Shown here: positions 34,916 to 43,535 of the stretch, piece by piece
Numbering within the stretch: the first letter of the stretch is position 1
Layout of the letters: every line of letters starts with the position of its first letter
NCBI RefSeq assembly: GCF_026005215.1
Contig: NZ_BPMA01000021.1
Coordinates: 139,620-203,619 of the forward strand
Length of the DNA: 64,000 nucleotides
Direction of reading: 5' to 3'
From: Capnocytophaga catalasegens
GTDB lineage: Bacteria; Bacteroidota; Bacteroidia; Flavobacteriales; Flavobacteriaceae
Position numbers and translations under genes: made by a program
Notes under the pieces: generated by a model
Database searches by the model: none
The model's input: the letters and a program-made list of their open reading frames with translations, nothing else
What the model was told of the DNA's origin: nothing

Positions 34916-36130
34916 TTATATATCAACCATTATTCTGTTAAAATCTATCCAAAAGTTAGGATATGATTTAGATACAACATCAGCATCATTGATGACAATC
35001 GGTACACACAGGGAAAGTGGTGCAAATGCCATCGCCATTCGATGATCATTATAGGTATCAATTTTTACATTTTCAACTATTTGAAAAGGAATGATTTTTA
35101 TTTTTTCATCTGTAATATAAACTTGTGCACCAAGCTTGCTAAGCTCTATTTTTAGAGCTTCTAATCGATTTGTTTCTTTTATTTTGAGTGTGTGAAGTCC
35201 CGAAAATTCACAATTAATTCCTAATCCAATGCAAGTAATAGCAATTGTTTGAGCAATATCAGGGGTATTTATAAAATTATATGTAAAATTTTTCAAAACA
35301 CATTTTTTTTCTTTGTAAAGTATAATGTGATGATTCTCAAAAGTTGTTTTCACTCCAAAAAAAGTATAGATATCTGTCAAAATACTATCTCCTTGTAAAC
35401 TTTCTTTATTATAAGCAGACAAAGTAATTTGAGTACCCACAGGACTAAGCGCTATCAAACTATAAAAATATGATGCAGAACTCCAATCTGATTCTACTAT
35501 AAAAGTTTGTTTTTCAACAAATTGCGTCGGAAATATCTCAATAATCCCATTAGTAAATGAAGTTTTTATTCCTATTTTTTGTAAAAGTGAGAGTGTCATT
35601 TTCAGATAAGATAATGATGTTATTTCTCCTAAAACATTTATTCTCAATCCATTAGAAAGGCTTGCTCCAATAAGTAATAATGCCGAAATAAACTGACTGC
35701 TCACATTGGCCTGTACAGATACTTCATTTTTCACAATGCGCTTTCCATTTATTTTTAATGGTGGAAAACCTTCTTTTTCAAGATATTCAATATCAGAACC
35801 AAGTTCTCGCAGTGCATTTACTAAAATTGCTATGGGGCGCTGTTTCATTCGCTCAGACCCTGTTAAAATTACATTTTTCCCTTCAGAAACAGCAAAAAAT
35901 GCAGTCAAAAAACGCATCGCTGTTCCTGCATGAGATACATCAACTATTCCTTGACTTATTGCTAACCCACTTTGCATCAAACTTGTATCATCTGAATTAG
36001 ATTCATTCTCAATAGAAATTGTAGGAAAAAGTGCTTGCAAAAGCAATAATCGATTTGTTTCACTTTTAGAACCTGTAATAATAATTTTTTGATTATCAAC
36101 AAGTTGCTTTTTTGAAAGTTGCATATCCAT
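34916..36130 (-). CDS. aroA: 3-phosphoshikimate 1-carboxyvinyltransferase (EPSP synthase)
   Basis: Sixth step of the shikimate pathway, joining PEP and shikimate-3-phosphate. The 404 residues contain ITGSKSETNRLLLLQALFP near the N-terminus, the shikimate-phosphate loop DVSHAGTAMRFLTAFFA, the phosphate-binding GSERMKQRPIAILVNALRELG, and the late motifs FSGLHTLKIKETNRLEALK and DTYNDHRMAMAFAPLSL. It ends a compact operon: 17 bp after the retropepsin-like gene, which follows the sigma factor. A start two codons later is also possible. Confidence 0.95.
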   Translation of the reverse strand: MDMQLSKKQLVDNQKIIITGSKSETNRLLLLQALFPTISIENESNSDDTSLMQSGLAISQGIVDVSHAGTAMRFLTAFFAVSEGKNVILTGSERMKQRPIAILVNALRELGSDIEYLEKEGFPPLKINGKRIVKNEVSVQANVSSQFISALLLIGASLSNGLRINVLGEITSLSYLKMTLSLLQKIGIKTSFTNGIIEIFPTQFVEKQTFIVESDWSSASYFYSLIALSPVGTQITLSAYNKESLQGDSILTDIYTFFGVKTTFENHHIILYKEKKCVLKNFTYNFINTPDIAQTIAITCIGLGINCEFSGLHTLKIKETNRLEALKIELSKLGAQVYITDEKIKIIPFQIVENVKIDTYNDHRMAMAFAPLSLCVPIVINDADVVSKSYPNFWIDFNRIMVDI

Positions 36131-36147
36131 TTTGAAAAATGTTAATT

Positions 36148-36579
36148 TTATTTTAGTAAATAAAGTATTTTTTGAGAATAATCTATAATTGCTTTATGTT
36201 TTTTCAAAATATCAGCCCCGATAATTCCTTGCAAAGGCTCAAATCCGTAAAGAATCAATGCTTGGTTTATATGGCTAAGGTCAAAAAGAATTAAATTAAC
36301 ACTATGTTTCGACCATTTTCCAATAGTTAGCAAATTATTTTTTGACAAATGCGTTTCAATATCAACAGCTCCTGCCCCAGAGGCTTTTATTTCTGATAAT
36401 TTCTTTTTCAAACCAAAATATTCAGCAAATTCAATGCCTACACACGTATTTGATGCTCCCGTATCTACAACAAAAAAACCTTCTATTCCGTTAATTTTAG
36501 CTTTAATAACCAGATGCAAGGTTTTTATTATCGTAAGGCGAATTGGTATATAGCCTTGTTTTATCAATTCGTATTTCAT
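36148..36579 (-). CDS. Retropepsin-like aspartic protease
   Basis: A 143-residue cytoplasmic-looking protein with the retroviral-type aspartic protease core: IEGFFVVDTGASNTCVG holds the catalytic DTGA (Asp38-Ala41) and GFEPLQGIIGADILKKHKAII matches the ILG-like hydrophobic motif near the C-terminus. Such single-domain enzymes act as homodimers. No signal peptide or extra domains. It lies 32 bp after the sigma factor gene and 17 bp before aroA. The substrate is unknown. Confidence 0.85.
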   Translation of the reverse strand: MKYELIKQGYIPIRLTIIKTLHLVIKAKINGIEGFFVVDTGASNTCVGIEFAEYFGLKKKLSEIKASGAGAVDIETHLSKNNLLTIGKWSKHSVNLILFDLSHINQALILYGFEPLQGIIGADILKKHKAIIDYSQKILYLLK

Positions 36580-36611
36580 TCAAGATTTTTAGATGTTATA
36601 ACAAATTGGTA

Positions 36612-37154
36612 TCATTGTATAATCATTTCGGCTAATAGTTTCTTGGCTCTCATTAGACCGACCTTCACACTACTCACAGATATTTGCATTTTTTGTGCAA
36701 TTTCTTTGTGCGACATTGCTTGAAAAAAACGCATTTGAATCAGTTGTTGGTAGGTTGGAGTAAGTTTTTTTATCTGTAGAAGAAGATTCGTAAGTTTCTG
36801 TTCTTCAATAAGTTTATCTTCAATACTGAGTGTTTCATCTGGAATATTACGAGCCGTCTCGGGGATTTGACTTTTTTGTTCAAGTATTTCAGATTGCTTG
36901 CTTCGATAGCTGTCTATTGCAATATTTTTTGACACTGTAAGCAACCAAGTTTTAAAACTATACGAAGAATTATACATATTTATCTTATCAAAAGCTTTGG
37001 CAAAAGTCTGAATTGTAATATCTTCAGCATCATCTTCAAGAACGACTCGTTTCAATTGAAAATTATATACATCAGCCCAAAACGTATCGAGTAAATACCG
37101 AAACGCCTGCTGATTTCCTTTCTTTGCCAAAACAATCTGATAAGCTAAATTCAT
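36612..37154 (-). CDS. ECF-type RNA polymerase sigma factor
   Basis: A 180-residue sigma-70 family regulator. Region 2 spans residues 20-90 (GNQQAFRYLLDTFWADVYNF, EDDAEDITIQTFAKAF, FKTWLLTVSKNIAIDSYRS) and region 4 spans 125-175 (LTPTYQQLIQMRFFQAMSHK, EIAQKMQISVSSVKVGLMRA). No anti-sigma gene is adjacent. It lies 2 bp after the small Cys-containing membrane protein and precedes the retropepsin-like protease and aroA, a context I would not have predicted for a stress sigma factor. Confidence 0.93.
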   Translation of the reverse strand: MNLAYQIVLAKKGNQQAFRYLLDTFWADVYNFQLKRVVLEDDAEDITIQTFAKAFDKINMYNSSYSFKTWLLTVSKNIAIDSYRSKQSEILEQKSQIPETARNIPDETLSIEDKLIEEQKLTNLLLQIKKLTPTYQQLIQMRFFQAMSHKEIAQKMQISVSSVKVGLMRAKKLLAEMIIQ

Positions 37155-37156
37155 AT

Positions 37157-37348
37157 TTACAAATTACGACATTCGGCTTCCTCTGGCATTTTACCGCAAA
37201 ACCCACAAGGTTCGCCAGTTTTATTCAGATGTGGATTTTGACTTGCACAAGTTCCCGAAAATTTGCCATCTTTTTTAGCCCAAATCTTAATTGCAAGTCC
37301 TATGATGCAAAGTGCTAATATTCCAATAGTTAAAATAAATAATTTCAT
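37157..37348 (-). CDS. Small membrane or secreted protein with Cys motifs, 63 aa
   Basis: A 63-residue protein with one N-terminal hydrophobic helix (KLFILTIGILALCIIGLAIKI) and a short domain with CASQNPHLNKTGEPCGFCGK and a final Cys. The four cysteines could bind metal or form disulfides. It is a conserved Bacteroidetes type as I recall, without known function. ATG 37348 was chosen because a longer frame would start inside the promoter box. It heads the sigma factor operon (2-bp gap). Confidence 0.75.
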   Translation of the reverse strand: MKLFILTIGILALCIIGLAIKIWAKKDGKFSGTCASQNPHLNKTGEPCGFCGKMPEEAECRNL

Positions 37349-37372
37349 TGTATTTCTATTAGTTTTGAAGGG

Positions 37373-37380
37373 CAAAGTTA
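37373..37380 (-). promoter_or_regulatory. Promoter -7 box of the sigma-aroA operon
   Basis: Minus-strand TAACTTTG followed by CCC, 24 bp upstream of the ATG at 37348; a good TAnnTTTG match. Confidence 0.6.
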
Positions 37381-37502
37381 CAAAAAATATTATTTCTTTA
37401 GAAACTAAATTTTAATTTTATTCAAAAAATAGAATTCATTTACTAAAGAATATTTTAAAACTTTATGTTTTTTCCGTTTCTTTGCAAAAATTTTGTTTAA
37501 AG

Positions 37503-39380
37503 ATGAATTTTTTATCTGTTGAAAATATCTCCAAATCGTTTGGAGAACGAGTTTTATTTGAGAATATTTCCTTTGGTATCAACAAAGACCAAAAAATAGC
37601 CTTCATTGCCAAGAATGGAACAGGAAAAACAACCCTTTTGAATATCTTAATTGGGAAAGATAGCTCCGATAGCGGGCAAGTTATCTCACGTAAAGGAATT
37701 CAAATTGCTTATCTTTCGCAAGTACCTGATCTTCAAGAAGATTTAACAATCGAGCAGACTATTTTTTCCTTAGAAAGTCCTATATTGAAGGTAATACATC
37801 GTTATGAAGAAGCTTTGAAAAATCCTGAAAACGAAGCAGAATATCAGCTTGCATTTGAGCAGATGGAGCTTTATGGTGGGTGGGATTTTGAAACACAATA
37901 CAAACAAATCCTTTCGAGATTGAAACTTGACAATTTATCATTACTTGTGAAGAATTTATCAGGAGGGCAGAAGAAACGATTAGCCTTAGCCAATGTTTTA
38001 ATCAGTAAGCCTGACCTTTTAATCTTAGATGAGCCAACGAATCACCTTGATTTGGAGATGATTGAATGGCTTGAAGCATTTTTCAGCAAGGAAAATATCA
38101 CTCTTTTTATGGTAACTCATGATAGATACTTCTTGGAGCGAGTTTGTAATGAAATTATTGAACTTGATAATGGTGAATTATATAGTTATAAGGGTAATTA
38201 TTCTTATTTTTTAGAAAAAAAAGAACAAAGAATTAGTCAAGAGCAAGCAAGTATTGACAAAGCTAAAAATTTATACTTCAAAGAGTTAGATTGGATACGA
38301 AGACAGCCCAAAGCACGCACAACTAAGTCTAAGTCAAGGATTGATGACTTCTATATAATTAAGGAAAAAGCACATAAACGCCGTAAAGAACACGTTGTTC
38401 AGCTTGAAATCAATATGGAACGCTTAGGAAGTAAGATTATTGAGTTACACAACGTATCGAAAAGCTACGAAAACCTAATTATTCTCAACAAATTTGACTA
38501 TGTATTCAAGCGAGGTGAGCGTGTAGGTATCATTGGAAAAAATGGAACAGGAAAAACTACATTTTTGAACTTACTCACTCAACAAATCTCCCAAGATGCT
38601 GGAAAAATAATCATTGGTGATACTATTAAAATTGGCTATTACACACAAATAGGAATGGACATCAAACCCGAGCAAAAGGTTATTGACGTTATTAAGAGAT
38701 ACGGCGAATTTATTCCCCTTACCAAAGGAAAAATACTCTCAGCTGGGCAACTTTTAGAACGCTTTCTCTTTGATAGGAAAAAACAATATGACTATGTAGA
38801 GAAGCTCAGCGGAGGAGAAATCAAGCGTTTATACCTTTGTACTATTCTTATTCAAAATCCAAACTTCTTAATATTGGACGAACCTACCAATGACCTTGAT
38901 ATAGTAACGCTTAACGTACTTGAAAACTTCTTACTTGACTATCCTGGCTGTCTTATCGTAGTTTCACATGACAGATATTTTATGGATAAAATAGTCGATC
39001 ATCTTTTTATCTTCAAAGGAAATGGTATTGTTGAAGACTTTCCAGGAAACTACTCTGATTATCGAACTTATGAAGAAAGTATCCCACCTAAGGAAGATAC
39101 TATTCGAAAGGAAACTCCTAAAAATACGTGGAGAAAAGACGGATTAAAAGGGCTTTCCTTCAACGAACAAAAGGAATATAATCGATTAGAAAAGGATATT
39201 GAGAAACTTGAAGTTCAAAAACGAGAAATTGAAAATTTATTCTTAGAAGGAAACCTTTCCTCTGATGAAATTCAGAAAAAATCAGAAGAATTGAGCCATA
39301 TTATCACACATTTGGAAGAAAAAACAGAACGATGGTTTGAGCTTTCTATTAAAAATGAAGAATCAGAGAATAAAAATTAG
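37503..39380 (+). CDS. ABC-F family ATPase (Uup-like)
   Basis: A 625-residue soluble protein with two ABC domains and no membrane domain, as in ABC-F translation factors. First domain: Walker A AKNGTGKTTL, signature LSGGQKKRL, Walker B LLILDEPTNHLD. Linker: the charged QPKARTTKSKSRIDDFY region (PtIM-like). Second: GKNGTGKTTF, LSGGEIKRL, FLILDEPTNDLD. The C-terminal coiled coil (NEQKEYNRLEKDIEKLEVQK) is Uup-like. I chose ATG 37503 rather than the upstream frame, since the start MNFLSVENISKSFG is canonical. A 21-bp tandem repeat starts 20 bp after the stop. Confidence 0.93.
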   Translation: MNFLSVENISKSFGERVLFENISFGINKDQKIAFIAKNGTGKTTLLNILIGKDSSDSGQVISRKGIQIAYLSQVPDLQEDLTIEQTIFSLESPILKVIHRYEEALKNPENEAEYQLAFEQMELYGGWDFETQYKQILSRLKLDNLSLLVKNLSGGQKKRLALANVLISKPDLLILDEPTNHLDLEMIEWLEAFFSKENITLFMVTHDRYFLERVCNEIIELDNGELYSYKGNYSYFLEKKEQRISQEQASIDKAKNLYFKELDWIRRQPKARTTKSKSRIDDFYIIKEKAHKRRKEHVVQLEINMERLGSKIIELHNVSKSYENLIILNKFDYVFKRGERVGIIGKNGTGKTTFLNLLTQQISQDAGKIIIGDTIKIGYYTQIGMDIKPEQKVIDVIKRYGEFIPLTKGKILSAGQLLERFLFDRKKQYDYVEKLSGGEIKRLYLCTILIQNPNFLILDEPTNDLDIVTLNVLENFLLDYPGCLIVVSHDRYFMDKIVDHLFIFKGNGIVEDFPGNYSDYRTYEESIPPKEDTIRKETPKNTWRKDGLKGLSFNEQKEYNRLEKDIEKLEVQKREIENLFLEGNLSSDEIQKKSEELSHIITHLEEKTERWFELSIKNEESENKN

Positions 39381-39400
39381 AAAATATCCAATATATTTTT

Positions 39401-39601
39401 AGCTTTTTGCTTCATCATCGGAGCTTTTTGCTTCATCATCGGAGCTTTTTGCTTCATCATCGGAGCTTTTTGCTCAATCATTGGAGCTTTTTGCTCAATC
39501 ATTGGAGATTTTTGCTCAATCATCGAAGCTTTTTGCTCAATCACCGGAGCTTTTTGCTCAATAATCGGAGCTTTTTGCTCAATCACCGGAGCTTTTTGCT
39601 T
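39401..39601. repeat. 21-bp tandem repeat, 9.6 units
   Basis: Ten copies of an AGCTTTTTGC core occur at exact 21-bp steps from 39401 to 39590 (one reads AGATTTTTGC). The first copies share GCTTCATCATCGG and later ones GCTCAATCAYYGG. Both strands stay open across it because 21 is a multiple of 3: the minus strand would read repeats of MIEQKAP. No ATG, promoter or RBS supports translation. Together with the hairpin after it, it fills most of the 344-bp gap 39381-39724; 39602-39658 is plain AT-rich. Confidence 0.92.
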
Positions 39602-39658
39602 CTATTTTTATATTTATAAATTAGATATTACATTTTATACCTTCTATATAAAAAAAAT

Positions 39659-39699
39659 TAGGCAATAGTTATTAGCATTATGCTACTACCTATTGCCTA
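39659..39699 (-). terminator. Terminator after the 39725 gene
   Basis: TAGGCAATAG (39659-39668) pairs with CTATTGCCTA (39690-39699). On the minus strand the stem is followed by a T-run, 25 bp past the stop of the 39725 gene. Confidence 0.75.
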
Positions 39700-39724
39700 T
39701 TATTTAATATATGATACCTAATTC

Positions 39725-40204
39725 CTACGATTGTGTGCTCTCTTTACTCGATTTACTTCCTTTTGGAAAACGCTTTCCTAAATCTTCTTGAATCGTTTTT
39801 GCTTCAGAATTACCTACCTTAGCTGCCATCTTTACACTTGCATAGTATAGTAAAGCCTGCGAATATGCTTCACTACCTGTTAGTATTAAAATATCACGAA
39901 GCATTTCGTTTATCTGCTCAGAAGTAGCATAAATGGGCTGTAAAGCTTGATTTGCCTTATAATCCTTCTTAAATTCCTCTGTTTCCATTATTGGAGGAAC
40001 CAGTAACGGATTTGAATCTACATAATCGGCTACTTTACCTACGAAAGCTACTGTTTTATCGCTCATTTTAGGAATTCCCATTCGTGCTGATGCTGTTAAT
40101 TTCACTGAAAAAGGAGCTAATAATTCCTTTATTTCTTTTAATTTTTCTTCCAATTGAGTAATTACCTCTGGAGCAATTTCTATACTCACCGAATTTTTTG
40201 ACAT
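39725..40204 (-). CDS. Hypothetical helical protein, 159 aa
   Basis: A soluble, mostly helical protein with no signal peptide and no motif I recognise. Visible segments are IAPEVITQLEEKLKEIKELL, MSDKTVAFVGKVADYV and QALLYYASVKMAAKVG, with a Lys/Ser-rich tail. The start codon is preceded by a good promoter, and the gene has its own terminator, so it is a real single-gene unit. It might belong to a Bacteroidetes-specific family; function unknown. Confidence 0.7.
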   Translation of the reverse strand: MSKNSVSIEIAPEVITQLEEKLKEIKELLAPFSVKLTASARMGIPKMSDKTVAFVGKVADYVDSNPLLVPPIMETEEFKKDYKANQALQPIYATSEQINEMLRDILILTGSEAYSQALLYYASVKMAAKVGNSEAKTIQEDLGKRFPKGSKSSKESTQS

Positions 40205-40231
40205 AACCTTATCTTTTTATAATTTACGATG

Positions 40232-40263
40232 CAAAACTATATAAAATATCTTTACCATGCAAA
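40232..40263 (-). promoter_or_regulatory. Promoter of the 39725 gene (TTTG-N20-TAGTTTTG)
   Basis: On the minus strand TTTG (40263-40260) and TAGTTTTG (40239-40232) are separated by 20 bp, close to the Bacteroidetes consensus. The ATG at 40204 follows after 27 bp. Confidence 0.75.
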
Positions 40264-40280
40264 TTTTATCCTTATTTTTT

Positions 40281-41726
40281 TTATAAAATAACCATAAATA
40301 TGAGCATTGTAAGAGCACAAATAATAATAGGACCTATAATACCAATAACAATTCCCATATAACGGAAGTCTTTTTGTTCTAAAAATCCGGTACTATATGC
40401 AATAGCATTGGGAGGTGTTGAAATCGGTAAGAATAAAGCCGTAGAAGCACTAAGCCCAATAACCAATGGTAAGATAATAGGATTTTGATAAGTCAAAATA
40501 ATAGCAATTGGAATAAGAATTGTTGCAGTTGCGGTGTTACTCATTACATTAGAAAGTAACACAGTAAGTAAAGCAAAGAATAAAATAAGCACATAGAAGT
40601 TCAGATTCAGATGCTGAATCTTATCTACATAATGTTGCGCTAATCCTGTTTCCTTAATTGCCATTCCAAGTGCCAATCCTCCTGCTACAAGCATCAATGT
40701 ATCCCAAGGAAGCTTTCGCACGTCTTTTCCTCTGACTACTCCCAACATTGTAAGGAGCATAATTGGAATAAATGATACAATTGATGCAGGAATATTATGC
40801 AATTTTTCAGTAAGCCATAACAAAAGCGTAATACAAAGCACAATTAGCACAATGTTTTTCTTCATTTTCAAGATTTGAGGGTCTTCTTTTAATTCTTCTT
40901 CAGTGGGTGTTTCATCTAAAGTTACTTCAACAGGAATGTTTGTTTTAATATACTTACGTTTGAGCAAATACCACGCAACAAAAACCAAAATAATTGCAAT
41001 AGGCATTCCCACATACATCCATTCTAAGAAGCCTATCCCCTTGTCAGAGAGCGCATCGACAGCAATTGCATTGGGTGGAGAACCAATAAGTGTGCCCATA
41101 CCACCAATAGATGCCGCAGCTGCTATTCCTATCAAAATAGCTTTTGCTAAGGGCGCATCTTTGGGAAGTGTTTGCAAAAAAGGAGCTACTGAAGCCGCCA
41201 TCATTGCAGTTGTAGCCGTATTAGACATAATTGTAGAGAAAGCTGCCGTAGTTAGCATCAGCCCTAGTAGTATGTTTTGAGGAGCTGTTCCAAACTTTGA
41301 AATAGACATTTTAAATACAATCCTATCTAAATGCGTCCTTTGCATCGCATCGGCCATAAAAAAACCTCCGAGCATTAACCAAATAACACTATTTGACCAC
41401 GTATTTACATAATCTTGGTAGTATGACTTAGCATTTTCAGGGTCTAATTCTGAATAATAGCTATTAGTAGCAAAAATAAGGAAGCCAAAAACCAAAAGCC
41501 CTGTTGCAAAAGGTGGGATAGCTTCTGTAATCCATAGCCCAATAGCAAAAAAAAGTAAAAAAAGTACATAAATTTGTACTCTGTTAAGCTCTGGTTCATA
41601 CAAAAAGTAGGTAAGACCAAAGGCAACAATGGCGCTGAGTAAAAAATAAATAACTTTGCGCTGAACATCGACCATTCGCTGAATATGCGACATAATTTCA
41701 AGTGAATAATGTCTGGAATCTGCCAT
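40281..41726 (-). CDS. SLC13/DASS-family anion transporter
   Basis: A 481-residue sodium-coupled carboxylate/sulfate-type transporter with about 11-12 spans. The two SNT sodium-binding motifs (TIMSNTATTAMMAA and NVMSNTATATILI) and the matching IGSPPNAIAVDAL and ISTPPNAIAYSTG segments are diagnostic of DASS proteins. Substrates in this family are dicarboxylates, citrate, sulfate or phosphate; the sulfatase gene immediately upstream makes sulfate attractive, but a dicarboxylate is equally compatible. Confidence 0.92.
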   Translation of the reverse strand: MADSRHYSLEIMSHIQRMVDVQRKVIYFLLSAIVAFGLTYFLYEPELNRVQIYVLFLLFFAIGLWITEAIPPFATGLLVFGFLIFATNSYYSELDPENAKSYYQDYVNTWSNSVIWLMLGGFFMADAMQRTHLDRIVFKMSISKFGTAPQNILLGLMLTTAAFSTIMSNTATTAMMAASVAPFLQTLPKDAPLAKAILIGIAAAASIGGMGTLIGSPPNAIAVDALSDKGIGFLEWMYVGMPIAIILVFVAWYLLKRKYIKTNIPVEVTLDETPTEEELKEDPQILKMKKNIVLIVLCITLLLWLTEKLHNIPASIVSFIPIMLLTMLGVVRGKDVRKLPWDTLMLVAGGLALGMAIKETGLAQHYVDKIQHLNLNFYVLILFFALLTVLLSNVMSNTATATILIPIAIILTYQNPIILPLVIGLSASTALFLPISTPPNAIAYSTGFLEQKDFRYMGIVIGIIGPIIICALTMLIFMVIL

Positions 41727-41823
41727 TTTTATTTAAGTTTAATTGTTAATAACATATATAATATCTATAATTTGGAAGAAAAAAATAATACTTTTTAGAT
41801 TTTACTCCTCATAAAAATAAAAA

Positions 41824-41845
41824 AATCCCCCATAATAGGAGGATT
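41824..41845 (-). terminator. Terminator after the sulfatase gene
   Basis: AATCCCCC (41824-41831) pairs with GGAGGATT (41838-41845) with one wobble, ending in T residues on the minus strand. It lies between the sulfatase and SLC13 genes, so they are probably separate transcription units. Confidence 0.65.
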
Positions 41846-41852
41846 AGATACT

Positions 41853-43391
41853 TTATTTATGGTTTTTTTCTGTAAATTCTTTATTAAAAAATATATCTTC
41901 GGCTAATTTATCTTCTTTATCTCTAATTTCATCAAGTAATAATGACTTCATCTGTTGGATAATTCGTTCATATCCTTTTTCTTGGTAACAATTATGCAAT
42001 TCGTTCGGGTCTTTATCAAGGTCATAGAACTCCCAACCATTGTATCGTTTGTAAAAACGTATCAATTTGTAACGATTTGTTCGAACCCCAAAGTGAGGAG
42101 ATACAGCATGCTCTCCATTTTCATAATAATGATAAAAAATAGCTTTGCGTAACGTAGCTTTTTTCTTTTCTAACAAAGGGAGAAGCGACTTTCCTTGCAT
42201 TTCCTCAGGAATTTTTATACCTGCCAACTGCAAAAACGTAGGAGCTAAGTCTATATTCATTACAAATTGCTCCGTAGTTACTCCTTTTTGCTTCAATTTC
42301 GGATATGAAAGCATCATCGGAGTACGAAAAGACTCCTCGTACATAAATCGTTTGTCAAACCAACCGTGTTCGCCCATATAAAACCCTTGGTCTGAGAGAT
42401 AAACCACCATTGTATTGTCTTTAAGCTGATTTTTTTCGAGATAATCGAGTAATCGACCTATATTTTTGTCCATCGAATGTGCTGTTGCCATATAATCACG
42501 CATATAACGCTGGTATTTCCATAAAGCTAACTCCTTTTCAGATAAGTTTTTCTGGCGAAATGCTTTTTCTATTGAGGTATAAAATTCTTGATATGCCTTT
42601 ATCTGTTCAGCGTTCATTCTATTAAAATTACTATCTCTATCTTTGGGATTAGTAGCAAACATTTTCAAGTCATATTCCATTCGCATATCTTTCCCTATGG
42701 ACATTTCTTGCTCACTGGCGGGAATTCTCCCTTGATAATTGTCAAAAAATGTATCGGGAACAGGGAAATTAACCGTTTCGTATCTGCCCAAATCGGGCAA
42801 GTCGGGCATCCAAGTACGATGCGTCGCCTTATGACCTATAATCAAACAAAATGGTTTTTCACGATTGCGGTTATCAAGCCACTTTTCGGCTTCATTTTCT
42901 ATGATATTGCTTACATATCCTTCTTCTCTGACAATTTTTTGTCCTTCAATGATAAAATCTGGATTGAAATAATACCCCTGACCTACCAATATTTTGAAAA
43001 AATCAAAACCTTTGGGGTTATCACCCAAATGATATTTGCCTATCCACGCAGTTTGATAACCTGCACTTTGCAATATGTTTGAAAATTGCTGCTGATTGGA
43101 GTTATATGTTGAAGTTTCGTTATCTGTATATCCATTTTTATTGCTATATTTCCCTGTAAGGATACAAGCACGACTGGGACCACAGATAGAATTGGTAACA
43201 TATGCCTTATTAAATAGAATTCCTTCGTTAGCAATTCGGTCAATGTGCGGAGTCTCACTCCTTTTTTTCTTATTATACGCTCCAATAGTCTGAAAAGCAT
43301 GGTCATCAGAGATAATCAGTACAATATTGGGCTTTTTCTGTGCGAAAAGCCCCGAAAAAGTAATTAAAAATAAAAGCAAATACTTGTACAT
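41853..43391 (-). CDS. Secreted type I sulfatase
   Basis: A 512-residue arylsulfatase-type enzyme with a signal peptide (MYKYLLLFLITFSGLFAQ). Asp29-Asp30 (IISDD) bind calcium. The sulfatase signature SICGPSRACILTG gives Cys70 in C-x-P-S-R, the cysteine that a maturase converts to formylglycine. Later motifs include WIGKYHLGDNP, VVYLSDQGFYMGEHGWFDKR and the metal-site HKATHRTW. No maturase gene is in the window. The substrate is probably a host or diet glycan sulfate, but the subfamily cannot be set here. Confidence 0.92.
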   Translation of the reverse strand: MYKYLLLFLITFSGLFAQKKPNIVLIISDDHAFQTIGAYNKKKRSETPHIDRIANEGILFNKAYVTNSICGPSRACILTGKYSNKNGYTDNETSTYNSNQQQFSNILQSAGYQTAWIGKYHLGDNPKGFDFFKILVGQGYYFNPDFIIEGQKIVREEGYVSNIIENEAEKWLDNRNREKPFCLIIGHKATHRTWMPDLPDLGRYETVNFPVPDTFFDNYQGRIPASEQEMSIGKDMRMEYDLKMFATNPKDRDSNFNRMNAEQIKAYQEFYTSIEKAFRQKNLSEKELALWKYQRYMRDYMATAHSMDKNIGRLLDYLEKNQLKDNTMVVYLSDQGFYMGEHGWFDKRFMYEESFRTPMMLSYPKLKQKGVTTEQFVMNIDLAPTFLQLAGIKIPEEMQGKSLLPLLEKKKATLRKAIFYHYYENGEHAVSPHFGVRTNRYKLIRFYKRYNGWEFYDLDKDPNELHNCYQEKGYERIIQQMKSLLLDEIRDKEDKLAEDIFFNKEFTEKNHK

Positions 43392-43467
43392 GTTACTAAA
43401 AATTAAATAAATCGGGTTGCTAAGTTACAATTTTTAGAATATAAAAGCAAATTTTTCAAAAAGAAAA

Positions 43468-43495
43468 AAACACTCAATCCAAAAATTGAGTGTTT
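43468..43495 (-). terminator. Terminator after the 43536 lipoprotein gene
   Basis: AAACACTCAAT (43468-43478) pairs with ATTGAGTGTTT (43485-43495). The minus-strand T-run follows, 41 bp past the lipoprotein stop. Confidence 0.85.
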
Positions 43496-43535
43496 TAAAA
43501 GTAATTTTCTATCATTTTTTCTAATAACAAGACCT

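Noticed and set aside
39377..39619. Heptad-repeat frames on both strands over the 21-bp array
   Set aside because: Open only because the unit is a multiple of three; the minus frame starts at GTG after a nearby TAG, the plus frame has no start signals, and neither has promoter or homology cues.
40281..43391. Sulfatase and SLC13 transporter as one operon
   Set aside because: A terminator-like hairpin (41824-41845) separates them, so a shared sulfate pathway is only a possibility.
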